Positions 42,408 through 50,408 of a stretch of DNA of 64,000 bases are shown here, piece by piece (the first letter of the stretch is position 1; each line of letters opens with the position of its first letter). Source of the stretch: Paenibacillus graminis. Its GTDB lineage: Bacteria; Bacillota; Bacilli; Paenibacillales; Paenibacillaceae. A program made the position numbers and the translations under genes. The DNA is taken from contig NZ_CP009287.1 of NCBI RefSeq assembly GCF_000758705.1, positions 2,604,001-2,668,000 on the forward strand, in the 5' to 3' direction. The notes beneath the pieces are model-generated. The model was given only the letters and a program-made list of their open reading frames with translations, was not told the origin of the DNA and ran no database searches.

Positions 42408-43124
42408 ATGCAATACATTTTGGAGACTAAGCATTTGAGCAAGCGGTTCAAGCGGCAGCAGGCCGTGGAGGACGTTTCACTGAAGATCCCGGCAGGCAGG
42501 GTATACGGACTGCTTGGACCGAATGGGGCAGGCAAAACGACGACACTGAAAATGATTACAGGACTTCTGCGCCCGAGCGGGGGAGAGATTCTGATCGGCG
42601 GCAAGCCCTGGGAGAGAAAGCAGCTGGAGCGGATTGGCGCATTGATTGAATCTCCGGCGCTGTACGGGAACCTTACGGCCCGGGAAAACCTGACGGTTCA
42701 TACAAAGCTGCTGGGGCAGCCTGCGCGAAGAATAGATGAGGTGCTGCACACCGTGGATTTACAGGAGACCGGCTCCAAAAAGGCCTCCCAATTTTCCCTC
42801 GGCATGAAACAAAGACTGGGCATCGCGATTGCTCTGCTGAACCGTCCGGAGCTGCTGATTCTGGATGAGCCGACGAACGGTCTGGACCCGCTCGGCATTC
42901 AGGAGCTGCGGGAACTGATCCGCTCCTTTCCGGCGCAGGGCATTACGGTGATTCTCTCCAGCCACATTTTGTCCGAGGTGGAGCTGATTGCCGATTATAT
43001 CGGCATTATCAGCGGCGGGCGGCTGGGCTATGAGAGCATAATACACGATGGCGAAGATCTGGAAACCCTGTTCATGCAGGTCGTTGCCCGGAACCGGGAA
43101 CAGGCGGGGGTGCACCATGCTTAA
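42408..43124 (+). CDS. Lantibiotic-protection ABC transporter ATPase (LanF type)
   Basis: This 238-aa ATPase has Walker A GPNGAGKTTTLK, signature FSLGMKQRLGIA, Walker B LLILDEPTNGLDPLG and SSHILSEVELIAD. The LGMKQRL form and the order with two small permeases match LanF subunits (SpaF, NisF, MutF), which help expel lantibiotics from the membrane. GAGAGGATG precedes the ATG. The end overlaps the next gene by 8 bp. A bacitracin-type BcrA role is the closest alternative. Confidence 0.9.
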   Translation: MQYILETKHLSKRFKRQQAVEDVSLKIPAGRVYGLLGPNGAGKTTTLKMITGLLRPSGGEILIGGKPWERKQLERIGALIESPALYGNLTARENLTVHTKLLGQPARRIDEVLHTVDLQETGSKKASQFSLGMKQRLGIAIALLNRPELLILDEPTNGLDPLGIQELRELIRSFPAQGITVILSSHILSEVELIADYIGIISGGRLGYESIIHDGEDLETLFMQVVARNREQAGVHHA

Positions 43125-43875
43125 TATCCTTCAGTCTGAGCATTTAAAATACAGACGCAGCTTTTCGGTAAAGCTGGTCTGGGCGGCCCCGTTGTTTTTT
43201 GTTCTGTTCGCGCTCGTTGCACTGCTGTATCTTCCCAAAGGACAGAGCTTGCCGGGTGACCTGTTTCTTAGTATGGTTTTTAACTGGTGGCCGTTTGTAT
43301 TTGTGCCGCTCGGCACGGCGCTTCTCTGTGCGCTGGCTGAGGTTAGGGAACGCAAGGCCGGGAATTACCGCGGCCTCCGGCTGCACAATGTCCGTCCCGG
43401 TGCATTATGGTTCGGCAAAATCATGGTGCTGGCCTACTATATGCTGCTGTCCTCCCTGGGAACCATTGCTGCTGTTCTGATTGCCGGCCTGCTGATTACC
43501 GATGCAACCCTTCCTGTTGAAAAGGTTGTGGTTGCCAGCCTGCTTACATGGCTGGTCTCGCTGAGCCTGATTCCGCTCCAGCTGCTGGCAGCGGCGTGGA
43601 AGGGCATGGCGGCATCCATCGGGCTGGGTGTTGCCGGTATGTTCGCCGGTGTAATTGCCGCACCCGGGCCGAACTGGCTCTATGTTCCTTGGAGCTGGGC
43701 TCTGCGGCTGATGTGTCCGGTAGCCGGTGTGCATCCGAACGGAGTCCCGCTGGAATCCGGCAGCCCGCTGCTCGACACCTCGGTGATTCCGGTGGGAATT
43801 GCCGTATCCTTGCTGTTTTTTGCGGCCAGCTCCTGGCTCACGGGAATGTGGTTTGCCCGGAAAGAGGTGAAATAA
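43117..43875 (+). CDS. Lantibiotic-immunity ABC permease (LanE type)
   Basis: This roughly 252-aa membrane protein has about six spans and the MutE/EpiE opening SEHLKYRRSFSVKLVWAAP. The conserved WPFVFVPLGTALLCALAEVR and NYRGLRLHNVRP segments follow, the latter near the ATPase interface. The start overlaps the ATPase stop (ATG 43117, TAA 43122), so translation is coupled. It forms the membrane part of the immunity transporter with the next gene. Confidence 0.9.
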   Translation: MLNILQSEHLKYRRSFSVKLVWAAPLFFVLFALVALLYLPKGQSLPGDLFLSMVFNWWPFVFVPLGTALLCALAEVRERKAGNYRGLRLHNVRPGALWFGKIMVLAYYMLLSSLGTIAAVLIAGLLITDATLPVEKVVVASLLTWLVSLSLIPLQLLAAAWKGMAASIGLGVAGMFAGVIAAPGPNWLYVPWSWALRLMCPVAGVHPNGVPLESGSPLLDTSVIPVGIAVSLLFFAASSWLTGMWFARKEVK

Positions 43876-43877
43876 CG

Positions 43878-44663
43878 ATGCTGCTGCGATTGCTATCTTC
43901 TGACTGGCTCAAAACGAAGCGGACGCCGGTCCGCTGGCTGACGGGGGCCGCCATTCTGGGCTATCCTGCGCTTCTGCTCTGGTATTTCGCCCGCCCTGTG
44001 CGTACGGCGGAGCTGCCCTATGAGATCCATCAGGCCTTTTTTCAATCGGCCAGCATTATTCTGCCTGTCGGCATAGGTTTGCTGGCCGGGCTGCTCGCGG
44101 CCCAGGAAGAGAACGCCGGGCATTTCAACGGCCTGCTGGGGCAGAGCGCCCCGAGAACGCTGATCTATCTAAGCAAGCTGCTGCAGCTGGTATTGCTGGT
44201 GACCGTATTCCTGTTCGGCTCTATGCTGGTGTTGTTATCCGGAATGCGCTATCTGCTGCATATCGGGCAGCCTGGCACCGGGATATTTATGCTCAGCGGC
44301 TTGCTTGCACTGGCGGGCAGCCTGGCTCTATGCGTGCTGCATTTGTTCCTGGCACTCGCCTTTGGGCTTGGCGCTTCTGTCGGAGCAGGAGGAGCGGGAC
44401 TGCTGGTTGCGGCCATCATAGGCACCACTTCCATTGGAGAAGCTATCTGGCCTTGTGTACCTTGGTCCTGGCCGGCGCGGCTGGCCGGACTTCCAGCTTT
44501 GGCTATGCCCGGGCTCCCTCTGCCGGAGGGTTTCGCATTATCACGGTTTCTTCAGGATGAATTGATCTGTGGCCTCGTTCCGGCATGCATGGTATTTTTG
44601 CTTGCTTCCGTTTGTAGTATACTATGGTTTTGCAGATGGGAAGGCCGCAAGAGCTACGAGTAA
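43878..44663 (+). CDS. Lantibiotic-immunity ABC permease (LanG type)
   Basis: This roughly 261-aa membrane protein has six spans and a MutG/EpiG layout (LLSSDWLKTKRTPVRWL, then AAQEENAGHFNGLLGQ and a C-terminal LCVLHLFLALAFGLGASVG span). It starts 2 bp after the LanE-type stop. Together, the E and G subunits and the F ATPase make a complete exporter. An open frame running back to 43548 is a shadow of the previous gene. Confidence 0.88.
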   Translation: MLLRLLSSDWLKTKRTPVRWLTGAAILGYPALLLWYFARPVRTAELPYEIHQAFFQSASIILPVGIGLLAGLLAAQEENAGHFNGLLGQSAPRTLIYLSKLLQLVLLVTVFLFGSMLVLLSGMRYLLHIGQPGTGIFMLSGLLALAGSLALCVLHLFLALAFGLGASVGAGGAGLLVAAIIGTTSIGEAIWPCVPWSWPARLAGLPALAMPGLPLPEGFALSRFLQDELICGLVPACMVFLLASVCSILWFCRWEGRKSYE

Positions 44664-44683
44664 CACAAGATAGGAGGGATAAG

Positions 44684-45370
44684 GTGGGCAGAATTCTGAT
44701 CATCGACGATGAGGTGGCCTTGGTTCTGCTGCTCACCGATGAGCTGCAGTCCAAAGGGCATGAGGTGCTGGCCGCTTATGACGGCAACGAAGGGGTCAGG
44801 CTGGCGGCCAGCGAGCCTGATCTGGTGATCCTCGACATTATGATGCCGGGGATGAACGGTTTTGAGGTCTGCCGCAGCATCCGGGACCGGGTAAGCTGCC
44901 CGATTATCTTCCTGAGCGCCAGGCAGTCCGAAGCGGACCGTGTGCGCGGGCTGACACTGGGCGGCGATGATTATGTGATCAAGCCGTTTGGCCTCCGGGA
45001 GCTGCTGGCCCGGATCGAGGCCAACCTGCGGCGGGAGGAGCGGTCGCGGCAGAAGCCCCAGCAGCAGAGCCGGCTGCGGTTCGGCAAGCTGGAGCTAAGC
45101 CTTAAGGAACGGCTGGTCAGTGTGGCAGGAGAGCCGGTTGCGCTAACCCGGCGGGAATATGAGATCACCGAGCTGCTGGCGCTGCATGGCGGGCAGGTTT
45201 TTTCGCGCGAGCATATTTATGAGAAGGTGTGGGGTTATGATGCCGAAGGGGATGCCTCCACCGTGGTGGAGCATGTCAAGAAAATCCGCGCCAAGCTGGC
45301 TGCTGCCGATCCATCCGGGGATTATATCTCTACAGTGTGGGGAATCGGCTATAAATGGACAAATCCGTAA
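44684..45370 (+). CDS. OmpR-family response regulator
   Basis: This roughly 228-aa response regulator has a receiver domain with Asp8/Asp9 and phospho-acceptor Asp51 (LVILDIMMPG), then KPFGLRELLARIEANLR. A winged-helix DNA-binding domain follows (LTRREYEITELLALHGGQVF, EKVWGYDAEGDASTVVEHVK). The GTG start has TAGGAGGGA upstream. It is 21 bp after the LanG-type gene and 15 bp before the kinase gene, so it probably controls the transporter operon (SpaR/NisR or BceR/VanR-like). Confidence 0.92.
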   Translation: MGRILIIDDEVALVLLLTDELQSKGHEVLAAYDGNEGVRLAASEPDLVILDIMMPGMNGFEVCRSIRDRVSCPIIFLSARQSEADRVRGLTLGGDDYVIKPFGLRELLARIEANLRREERSRQKPQQQSRLRFGKLELSLKERLVSVAGEPVALTRREYEITELLALHGGQVFSREHIYEKVWGYDAEGDASTVVEHVKKIRAKLAAADPSGDYISTVWGIGYKWTNP

Positions 45371-45385
45371 GCAAGGAGCTGCTGT

Positions 45386-46822
45386 ATGAACAAAAGACCG
45401 CTTAAAACCCAGTTTCAGCTGGCCTTCACCTATATTATCCTGGCCAGTGTAGTGGCGACGGTGATTACCTATGCATTTGCCGTGCTGCTCTTTATGCGGG
45501 TGGAGAACAAGCTGGTCTATCCCGCCAATCATTATGAGAAACGCCTGCCTGCCATCGAAAGCTACATTCTGCAGCAGCAGACGGCACTGCTTGCCTCTTC
45601 TGCCAGAACGGCGCTGGAAGCGGCGATACCGGGTGAGGGCATCACCTACCAGGTGGTGGACAGGAATGCAGATAAACTATATGGCACACTGGACACCGTA
45701 CATATACAAGGACGAACGGAGCTGTACAAGCTGCTAAATACGACCTCCAGTGTTCAGGGGAGGTATGTGCGGACGGTGCCGATTATCGATGGGGAGGGTG
45801 CAGTCAAAGGGGCGGTACTGCTGTCCTATGCCCTGAAGCCTACCTATGTGAATGAATCCGGCAACTGGTGGCTGACAGTGATTTTTATCGGCGCACTGGT
45901 GTCACCCTTCCTTTATATCATCCTGTTCGCCCTGCTCTTCTCGCGGGTGGTGTCGAACAACATCAACAAGCCGCTGCGCCTGCTGATGGAGGCTGCCCGC
46001 AAGATTAAAGAGAAGGACCTTGACTTCGAAATCGGCTACCATTCGGACAATGAGCTGGGCCAGCTGAGCAGCGCTTTTGATGAAATGAAGACAGAACTGG
46101 AAAGCTCGCTCTCGGCACAGTGGCGGATGGAGCAGGAACGGGTAGAAATGGTCGAAGCGCTGGCGCATGATCTGAAGGCTCCGCTCTCCATTATCCGCAG
46201 CTACACCGAAGCGCTGATGGATTCAGGAGAGGCGGACGATGAAAAGCTGAGGCGCTATCTTGGCGTGATTCACGAGAATGCTGGTAAAAGCAGCGAGCTG
46301 GTGCGCCAGATGCAGTACACCTCGGATATGGAGCGGACGGATACCGTACTCCATGCGGAGACTTTTGAGCTGGCACCGTTTCTGGAACGCAAAATCCAGG
46401 CTTACAGGCTGGAGGCGGGCCGGAAAGGGATTGACATTATTCTGCGGATGGAAGACGCGGCGGGGATCTGCCTTTGCACCGATGCAGAGCTGCTGGAGCG
46501 TATTCTCGACAATGTGGTAATGAACAGCCTGGAATATACACCCGGCGGGGGTTCGGTTTCGATGTCCGTTGCCCTGCGCGGCAGCCGCGTCTTGTACGAA
46601 ATCTGTGATACCGGCCCCGGCTTCAGCCGCAGGGATCTGGAAAAGGCTGTTCAGAAATTTTACCGGGGAGATGATGCCAGAGCCAGCAGGGACGGTCATT
46701 CCGGGCTTGGCCTGTATATTGCAAAACAGCTGGCTGCAAAGCTGGGCGGATCGATCCGGCTGCGCAACACACCGGAAGGCGGAGCCTGTGTGGTAGTGGA
46801 GCATGACCGCGGCGGGCAGTAG
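45386..46822 (+). CDS. Membrane sensor histidine kinase
   Basis: This 478-aa kinase has an N-terminal membrane span (FTYIILASVVATVITYAFAV), an extracellular loop of about 135 residues, a second span (WWLTVIFIGALVSPFLYIIL), a HAMP domain (SNNINKPLRLLMEAARKIKE) and HisKA with His261 (EALAHDLKAPLSIIRS). The HATPase domain has NVVMNSLEYTPGG, CDTGPGF and HSGLGLYIAKQLA. It presumably senses the peptide antibiotic handled by the adjacent FEG transporter and phosphorylates the regulator at 44684. Confidence 0.92.
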   Translation: MNKRPLKTQFQLAFTYIILASVVATVITYAFAVLLFMRVENKLVYPANHYEKRLPAIESYILQQQTALLASSARTALEAAIPGEGITYQVVDRNADKLYGTLDTVHIQGRTELYKLLNTTSSVQGRYVRTVPIIDGEGAVKGAVLLSYALKPTYVNESGNWWLTVIFIGALVSPFLYIILFALLFSRVVSNNINKPLRLLMEAARKIKEKDLDFEIGYHSDNELGQLSSAFDEMKTELESSLSAQWRMEQERVEMVEALAHDLKAPLSIIRSYTEALMDSGEADDEKLRRYLGVIHENAGKSSELVRQMQYTSDMERTDTVLHAETFELAPFLERKIQAYRLEAGRKGIDIILRMEDAAGICLCTDAELLERILDNVVMNSLEYTPGGGSVSMSVALRGSRVLYEICDTGPGFSRRDLEKAVQKFYRGDDARASRDGHSGLGLYIAKQLAAKLGGSIRLRNTPEGGACVVVEHDRGGQ

Positions 46823-47005
46823 CGGATCGTATTTCCGTAACGATAGAGAGGGCAGCGGCATATAAGGAGAGATACACCCCCAATTAATGCCCCCGGCTTA
46901 ATACTCCGCAAACATTTGCTTAGAACCTCCATGACGTTTCCTCTGTATAATCTATCCGACGGATAACGGTTCAAATGCAGGGGAATTTACTCGGGTGAGG
47001 GGAAA

Positions 47006-48340
47006 ATGATTCGCATGAATAAATCTGCGGTACGCGCTTGGCTCATGTATGATTGGGCGAATTCAGCCTATGCGACAACGGTATTGGCAGCAGTGCTGCC
47101 AATCTTCTACAGTTCGGTGGCGGCGAGCGGCCTAAGTGAAAATACGGCAGCTTCATATCTCGCGTATACTCACGCGATCGGGATGGCACTGGTCGCGCTG
47201 GTGTCGCCGCTGCTTGGCTCCATTTCCGACCTGTCGGGCCGGAAAACCAGCTTTCTGACGGCATTTGCACTGCTTGGCATCGTCTCAACGATGGGCTTCG
47301 CCCTGGTCGGAGAGGGGGACTGGCTGCTCGCTTCCGCACTGCTGGTACTATCTACGCTTGGATTTGCCGGCAGCTTAACCTTTTATGACTCGATGCTGCC
47401 AGACCTGGTGCCCTCCGGGAAAAGAGAGGATGTCTCCGCCAAAGGTTATGCCCTTGGTTATGTAGGCGGCGGGGTGCTGCTGGCGGTTAATCTGCTGATG
47501 ATTCAACAGCCGCAGCTGCTGGGTATGAAGGATACGCTGACCGGAACACGGCTCTCGTTCGTAACCGTCGGAATGTGGTGGCTGATCTTCTCCATTCCGG
47601 TCATCCGCCGTGTGCCTAATCTCCCCCGGCAGGCTGGCGGCTTAACTGCCGGCGGGTATGTTCGGGCAGCGGCCCGAAGAATCGGCGGTTCCTATCGTGA
47701 CATCAAGCGATATCCGCAGCTGGTCCGGCTGATCGCTGCTTTCTGGTTCTACAATGATGGGATTAACACGATTATTTTAATGGCTACGATTTATGGAACG
47801 ACGCTGGGGATCGGCTCGAGCGATCTGATTCTGGCGCTGCTGATTACACAGTTTGTCGGTTTTCCAAGCACGATCCTGCTCGGCAAAACTGCGGAACGCC
47901 TCGGTGCCAAACGGATGCTGCTGGTCTCGCTGTTCATCTATGTGCTGATTGTAATCCTCGGCTTCGGCATGACCCAAGCTATTCATTTTTATATCCTGGC
48001 GGTTATGGTGGGCCTGGTTCAGGGGGGAAGCCAGTCCATTTCCCGTTCCCTGCTTAGTGATCTGATGCCGCTGAAGCGCACCGGTGAGTTTTTTGGCTTT
48101 GTGAACATCACCAGCAAATTCTCTTCGATCTTTGGCCCGTTTGTCTTCGGGCTGACCCAGCAGCTCACCGGGAATCCAAGACTTGGCATTCTCTCCCTGC
48201 TGCTGTTCTTCGGGCTGGGGATTATGATAGTGCTGAAGCTCGATGTGGAGAAGGGGAAGCAGGACGCACTGCAGGATGGAGATCCGCCAGTTCCGCCGGC
48301 TCCGCCGCATATTCCGGCACATGCGGCAGCAGAGGTATAA
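47006..48340 (+). CDS. UMF1-family MFS transporter (Atg22-like)
   Basis: This 444-aa protein has about twelve membrane spans and starts with the UMF1-typical RAWLMYDWANSAYATTVLAAVLP region. VSPLLGSISDLSGRKTSFL (MFS loop 2-3 motif) and LVQGGSQSISRSLLSDLMP follow. It ends in a proline/alanine-rich tail. UMF1 proteins are related to fungal Atg22 and are thought to export amino acids or other small metabolites; the bacterial substrates are poorly known. ATG 47015 is an alternative start. Confidence 0.88.
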   Translation: MIRMNKSAVRAWLMYDWANSAYATTVLAAVLPIFYSSVAASGLSENTAASYLAYTHAIGMALVALVSPLLGSISDLSGRKTSFLTAFALLGIVSTMGFALVGEGDWLLASALLVLSTLGFAGSLTFYDSMLPDLVPSGKREDVSAKGYALGYVGGGVLLAVNLLMIQQPQLLGMKDTLTGTRLSFVTVGMWWLIFSIPVIRRVPNLPRQAGGLTAGGYVRAAARRIGGSYRDIKRYPQLVRLIAAFWFYNDGINTIILMATIYGTTLGIGSSDLILALLITQFVGFPSTILLGKTAERLGAKRMLLVSLFIYVLIVILGFGMTQAIHFYILAVMVGLVQGGSQSISRSLLSDLMPLKRTGEFFGFVNITSKFSSIFGPFVFGLTQQLTGNPRLGILSLLLFFGLGIMIVLKLDVEKGKQDALQDGDPPVPPAPPHIPAHAAAEV

Positions 48341-48411
48341 CCGCTGAATTGCTCTCCACGGACTCAGTGCTGCCCGGAGATAAATAAGTCTTGCACAGAG
48401 AGGCCTTCTTG

Positions 48412-48440
48412 ACACCTGCCGCTGCGGAAGCGGCAGGTGT
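48412..48440 (+). terminator. Hairpin after the MFS gene
   Basis: ACACCTGCCGCT pairs perfectly with AGCGGCAGGTGT (12 bp) around GCGGA. There is no T run, so termination may be weak. Confidence 0.6.
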
Positions 48441-48456
48441 TGTGCGGCTGCAACCA

Positions 48457-48486
48457 GAAAAAACAGATCTCCCTGCGGAGATCTGC
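48457..48486 (-). terminator. Terminator of the phospholipase-C-like gene
   Basis: On the minus strand CAGATCTCC pairs with GGAGATCTG around a 4-nt loop, followed by six T. Confidence 0.88.
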
Positions 48487-48532
48487 CCAGTTAATGTCCT
48501 ATAAGGACGGCTTACACCGTACCCGTACGCCT

Positions 48533-49513
48533 TCAAGAGATAATGCCTGCCTCCCAAATCGGCTCGGCATACAGATTCCTAAGCTTGCTGCTGCATTCTT
48601 TGCCTGTATCGTAGGAACGGTCCCCCAGCACCTGCTTGAAACGCTCCAGCGCGCGGGCGGCTTCTGCCGGCACTGTGCTGTTCAGCCACGAAGCCAGAGC
48701 ACGCAGCACTGTCCGTCCTTCCGCAAGCGCCTCCTCCCACAGGTCCCAGACACTTTCCGTCCGCACCTCGGAGTAGAGCGCCGAATGCCGCCACTCGCCG
48801 TGTTTTTCGTTCAGGTAATCGAGCTTCTCTTCCGCAGGGGACAGCTGTTGTGAAAACAGGCGGCGGGCCTTACCCCTGAGCAGCGATTTCTTCCAACCCT
48901 TGGGATCGTATAGCCATTTATGCGCTAAAATCATGTCGAGGTAGGCCTCATGCCAGATTTCAGACGGGAGGCGGCGGGACTCGGGATACCAGTCTGACGC
49001 TGTTTCGCGGAGAATAGTGTGGATCGGAAAGGGCAGGCGGGAACCCACGTTGATTTTTTTCCAGGCCGCATGCCGCCAGGTATCCAGCTGTTTCAGGCGC
49101 TTCATGAACAGCGTGTCAAGGACAATCTCAAAACGCTGGTGATTGCGGTGCTTGTAGCCTGCTTTCCAATTGATATAGGGATGAAGGTTGCGGTCCAGCA
49201 AATGGTGGGTAAGGAAACCCAGGAAATATTGCTGCGCCTCCTCCAGCTCACCGGAGGGAAGGGACAAAGCCCGCTGCCAGAAATCAATCAGTACAGGTCC
49301 GCAGTTCTCTGTGTGCATAAGGTCACCGAGGCGGATGGCCCGGGTATCCTTTTTCCAGGGAAGAAAGCTGTGGTACAGCAGGAAATCCGGCCCCTGACAG
49401 CCCAGGTGGTACAGCTCAGGACGTTTTTTCCTCTCCGCCAGAAAAGGGAAATCACGGCTGAATTCGTCCGCCAGCTGCTGCCCATACTCCAGATGCATCC
49501 AAATGTTCGGCAT
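48533..49513 (-). CDS. Zinc-dependent phospholipase C-like protein
   Basis: This 326-aa protein matches a widespread Firmicute family annotated as zinc-dependent phospholipase C, with histidine- and aspartate-rich metal-binding segments: PNIWMHLEYG, LYHLGCQGPDFLLYH, FLTHHLLDRNLHPYINW and HRNHQRFE. No signal peptide is evident, unlike secreted PLCs, so its activity on phospholipids is unproven. AAGGGG before ATG 49513 sets the start. The gene stands alone between two terminators. Confidence 0.83.
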   Translation of the reverse strand: MPNIWMHLEYGQQLADEFSRDFPFLAERKKRPELYHLGCQGPDFLLYHSFLPWKKDTRAIRLGDLMHTENCGPVLIDFWQRALSLPSGELEEAQQYFLGFLTHHLLDRNLHPYINWKAGYKHRNHQRFEIVLDTLFMKRLKQLDTWRHAAWKKINVGSRLPFPIHTILRETASDWYPESRRLPSEIWHEAYLDMILAHKWLYDPKGWKKSLLRGKARRLFSQQLSPAEEKLDYLNEKHGEWRHSALYSEVRTESVWDLWEEALAEGRTVLRALASWLNSTVPAEAARALERFKQVLGDRSYDTGKECSSKLRNLYAEPIWEAGIIS

Positions 49514-49769
49514 ACAGTTCACCCCTTGTGATCGTAGTTAGCTCCAGTATACAGGCTTCATGTTAAAAGAGATTGAATAATGCTCAAGCGGATTGTAATT
49601 CTCTTGATGAGCAAGATGGTAAGCCGTCATACCGTGCCTCTTCACCTTTAGGTTACTCCTCACCCTAATCAATTTCAAGAAGTACAGCAATCGGGAAGAA
49701 ACTGCTGCCGCCGCTTCATGCTATAATCGGGCGGTAAACACTCAAATAAAATGCAGAGGTGATCAGAGA

Positions 49770-50186
49770 ATGGGATTCAAAGCAGGCCAGCTTTTTGTCA
49801 ATTTGCCGGTAAATGATCTGCAGGCTTCGATTAACTTTTTTACGGCACTTGGTTTCGAATTCAATCTGCAGTATACCGATGAGAACGCCACATGTTTGAT
49901 CATCAACGACAACACGTTTGCCATGCTGCTGACCAAAGAGTTCTTCAAAACGTTTGTCTCCAAGGAAATTACCGACACCTCCAGCCACACTGAGGTCATT
50001 ATGGCCTTCTCCGCATCCAGCAGGGCAGAGGTGGACGAGCTGGTACACAAGGCGCTGGCTGCAGGCGGCACGAAATATAATGATCCGGTCGACCACGGAT
50101 TCATGTACAGCTGGAGCTTCCAGGACATCGACGGGCATCTGTGGGAAACTATGTATATGGAAGAAGGCACGGCAGAGAACGCGTAA
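49770..50186 (+). CDS. VOC-superfamily (glyoxalase-like) protein
   Basis: This 138-aa protein is a single VOC domain pair: FVNLPVNDLQASINFFTALGFEF, ATCLIINDNTFAMLL, AGGTKYNDPVDHGFMYSWSF and DIDGHLWETMYM with the metal-site Glu. Family members include lactoylglutathione lyase, dioxygenases and fosfomycin-type resistance proteins; this short type is usually of unknown function. AGAGGTGATCAGAGA precedes the ATG. A terminator follows. Confidence 0.88.
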   Translation: MGFKAGQLFVNLPVNDLQASINFFTALGFEFNLQYTDENATCLIINDNTFAMLLTKEFFKTFVSKEITDTSSHTEVIMAFSASSRAEVDELVHKALAAGGTKYNDPVDHGFMYSWSFQDIDGHLWETMYMEEGTAENA

Positions 50187-50212
50187 CCATAGAGAATATG
50201 TGTCAAAAGATA

Positions 50213-50246
50213 GCAGGCCTCCTGAGTCGGGAGGCCTGCTTTTTTG
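50213..50246 (+). terminator. Terminator
   Basis: AGCAGGCCTCC pairs perfectly with GGAGGCCTGCT around a 7-nt loop, followed by five more T. Confidence 0.92.
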
Positions 50247-50345
50247 ACGGCTTGCTTAAGAACCCGACATAACTGCGCGGGCTTACATCTTAGCCGGATG
50301 GCAGCACGCATTCAAGAATATAGACAATGCACACGTTAAATATCC

Positions 50346-50375
50346 TTGAATTTCAATTTATGAAAACGCTATAAT
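50346..50375 (+). promoter_or_regulatory. Promoter with cre-like site for the YesN-type gene
   Basis: TTGAAT (50346-50351), an 18-bp spacer and TATAAT (50370-50375). TGAAAACGCTATAA (50361-50374) matches the CcpA cre consensus TGWAARCGYTWNCW at 13 of 14 positions and covers the -10 element, so glucose repression of the pectin regulator is likely. Confidence 0.65.
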
Positions 50376-50408
50376 TGAAAATGATTACATAATTGAAGGA
50401 GTCTACCT

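Noticed and set aside
43548..43877. N-terminal extension of the LanG-type permease
   Set aside because: It lies entirely inside the LanE-type gene in another frame; ATG 43878 gives the family-like N-terminus.
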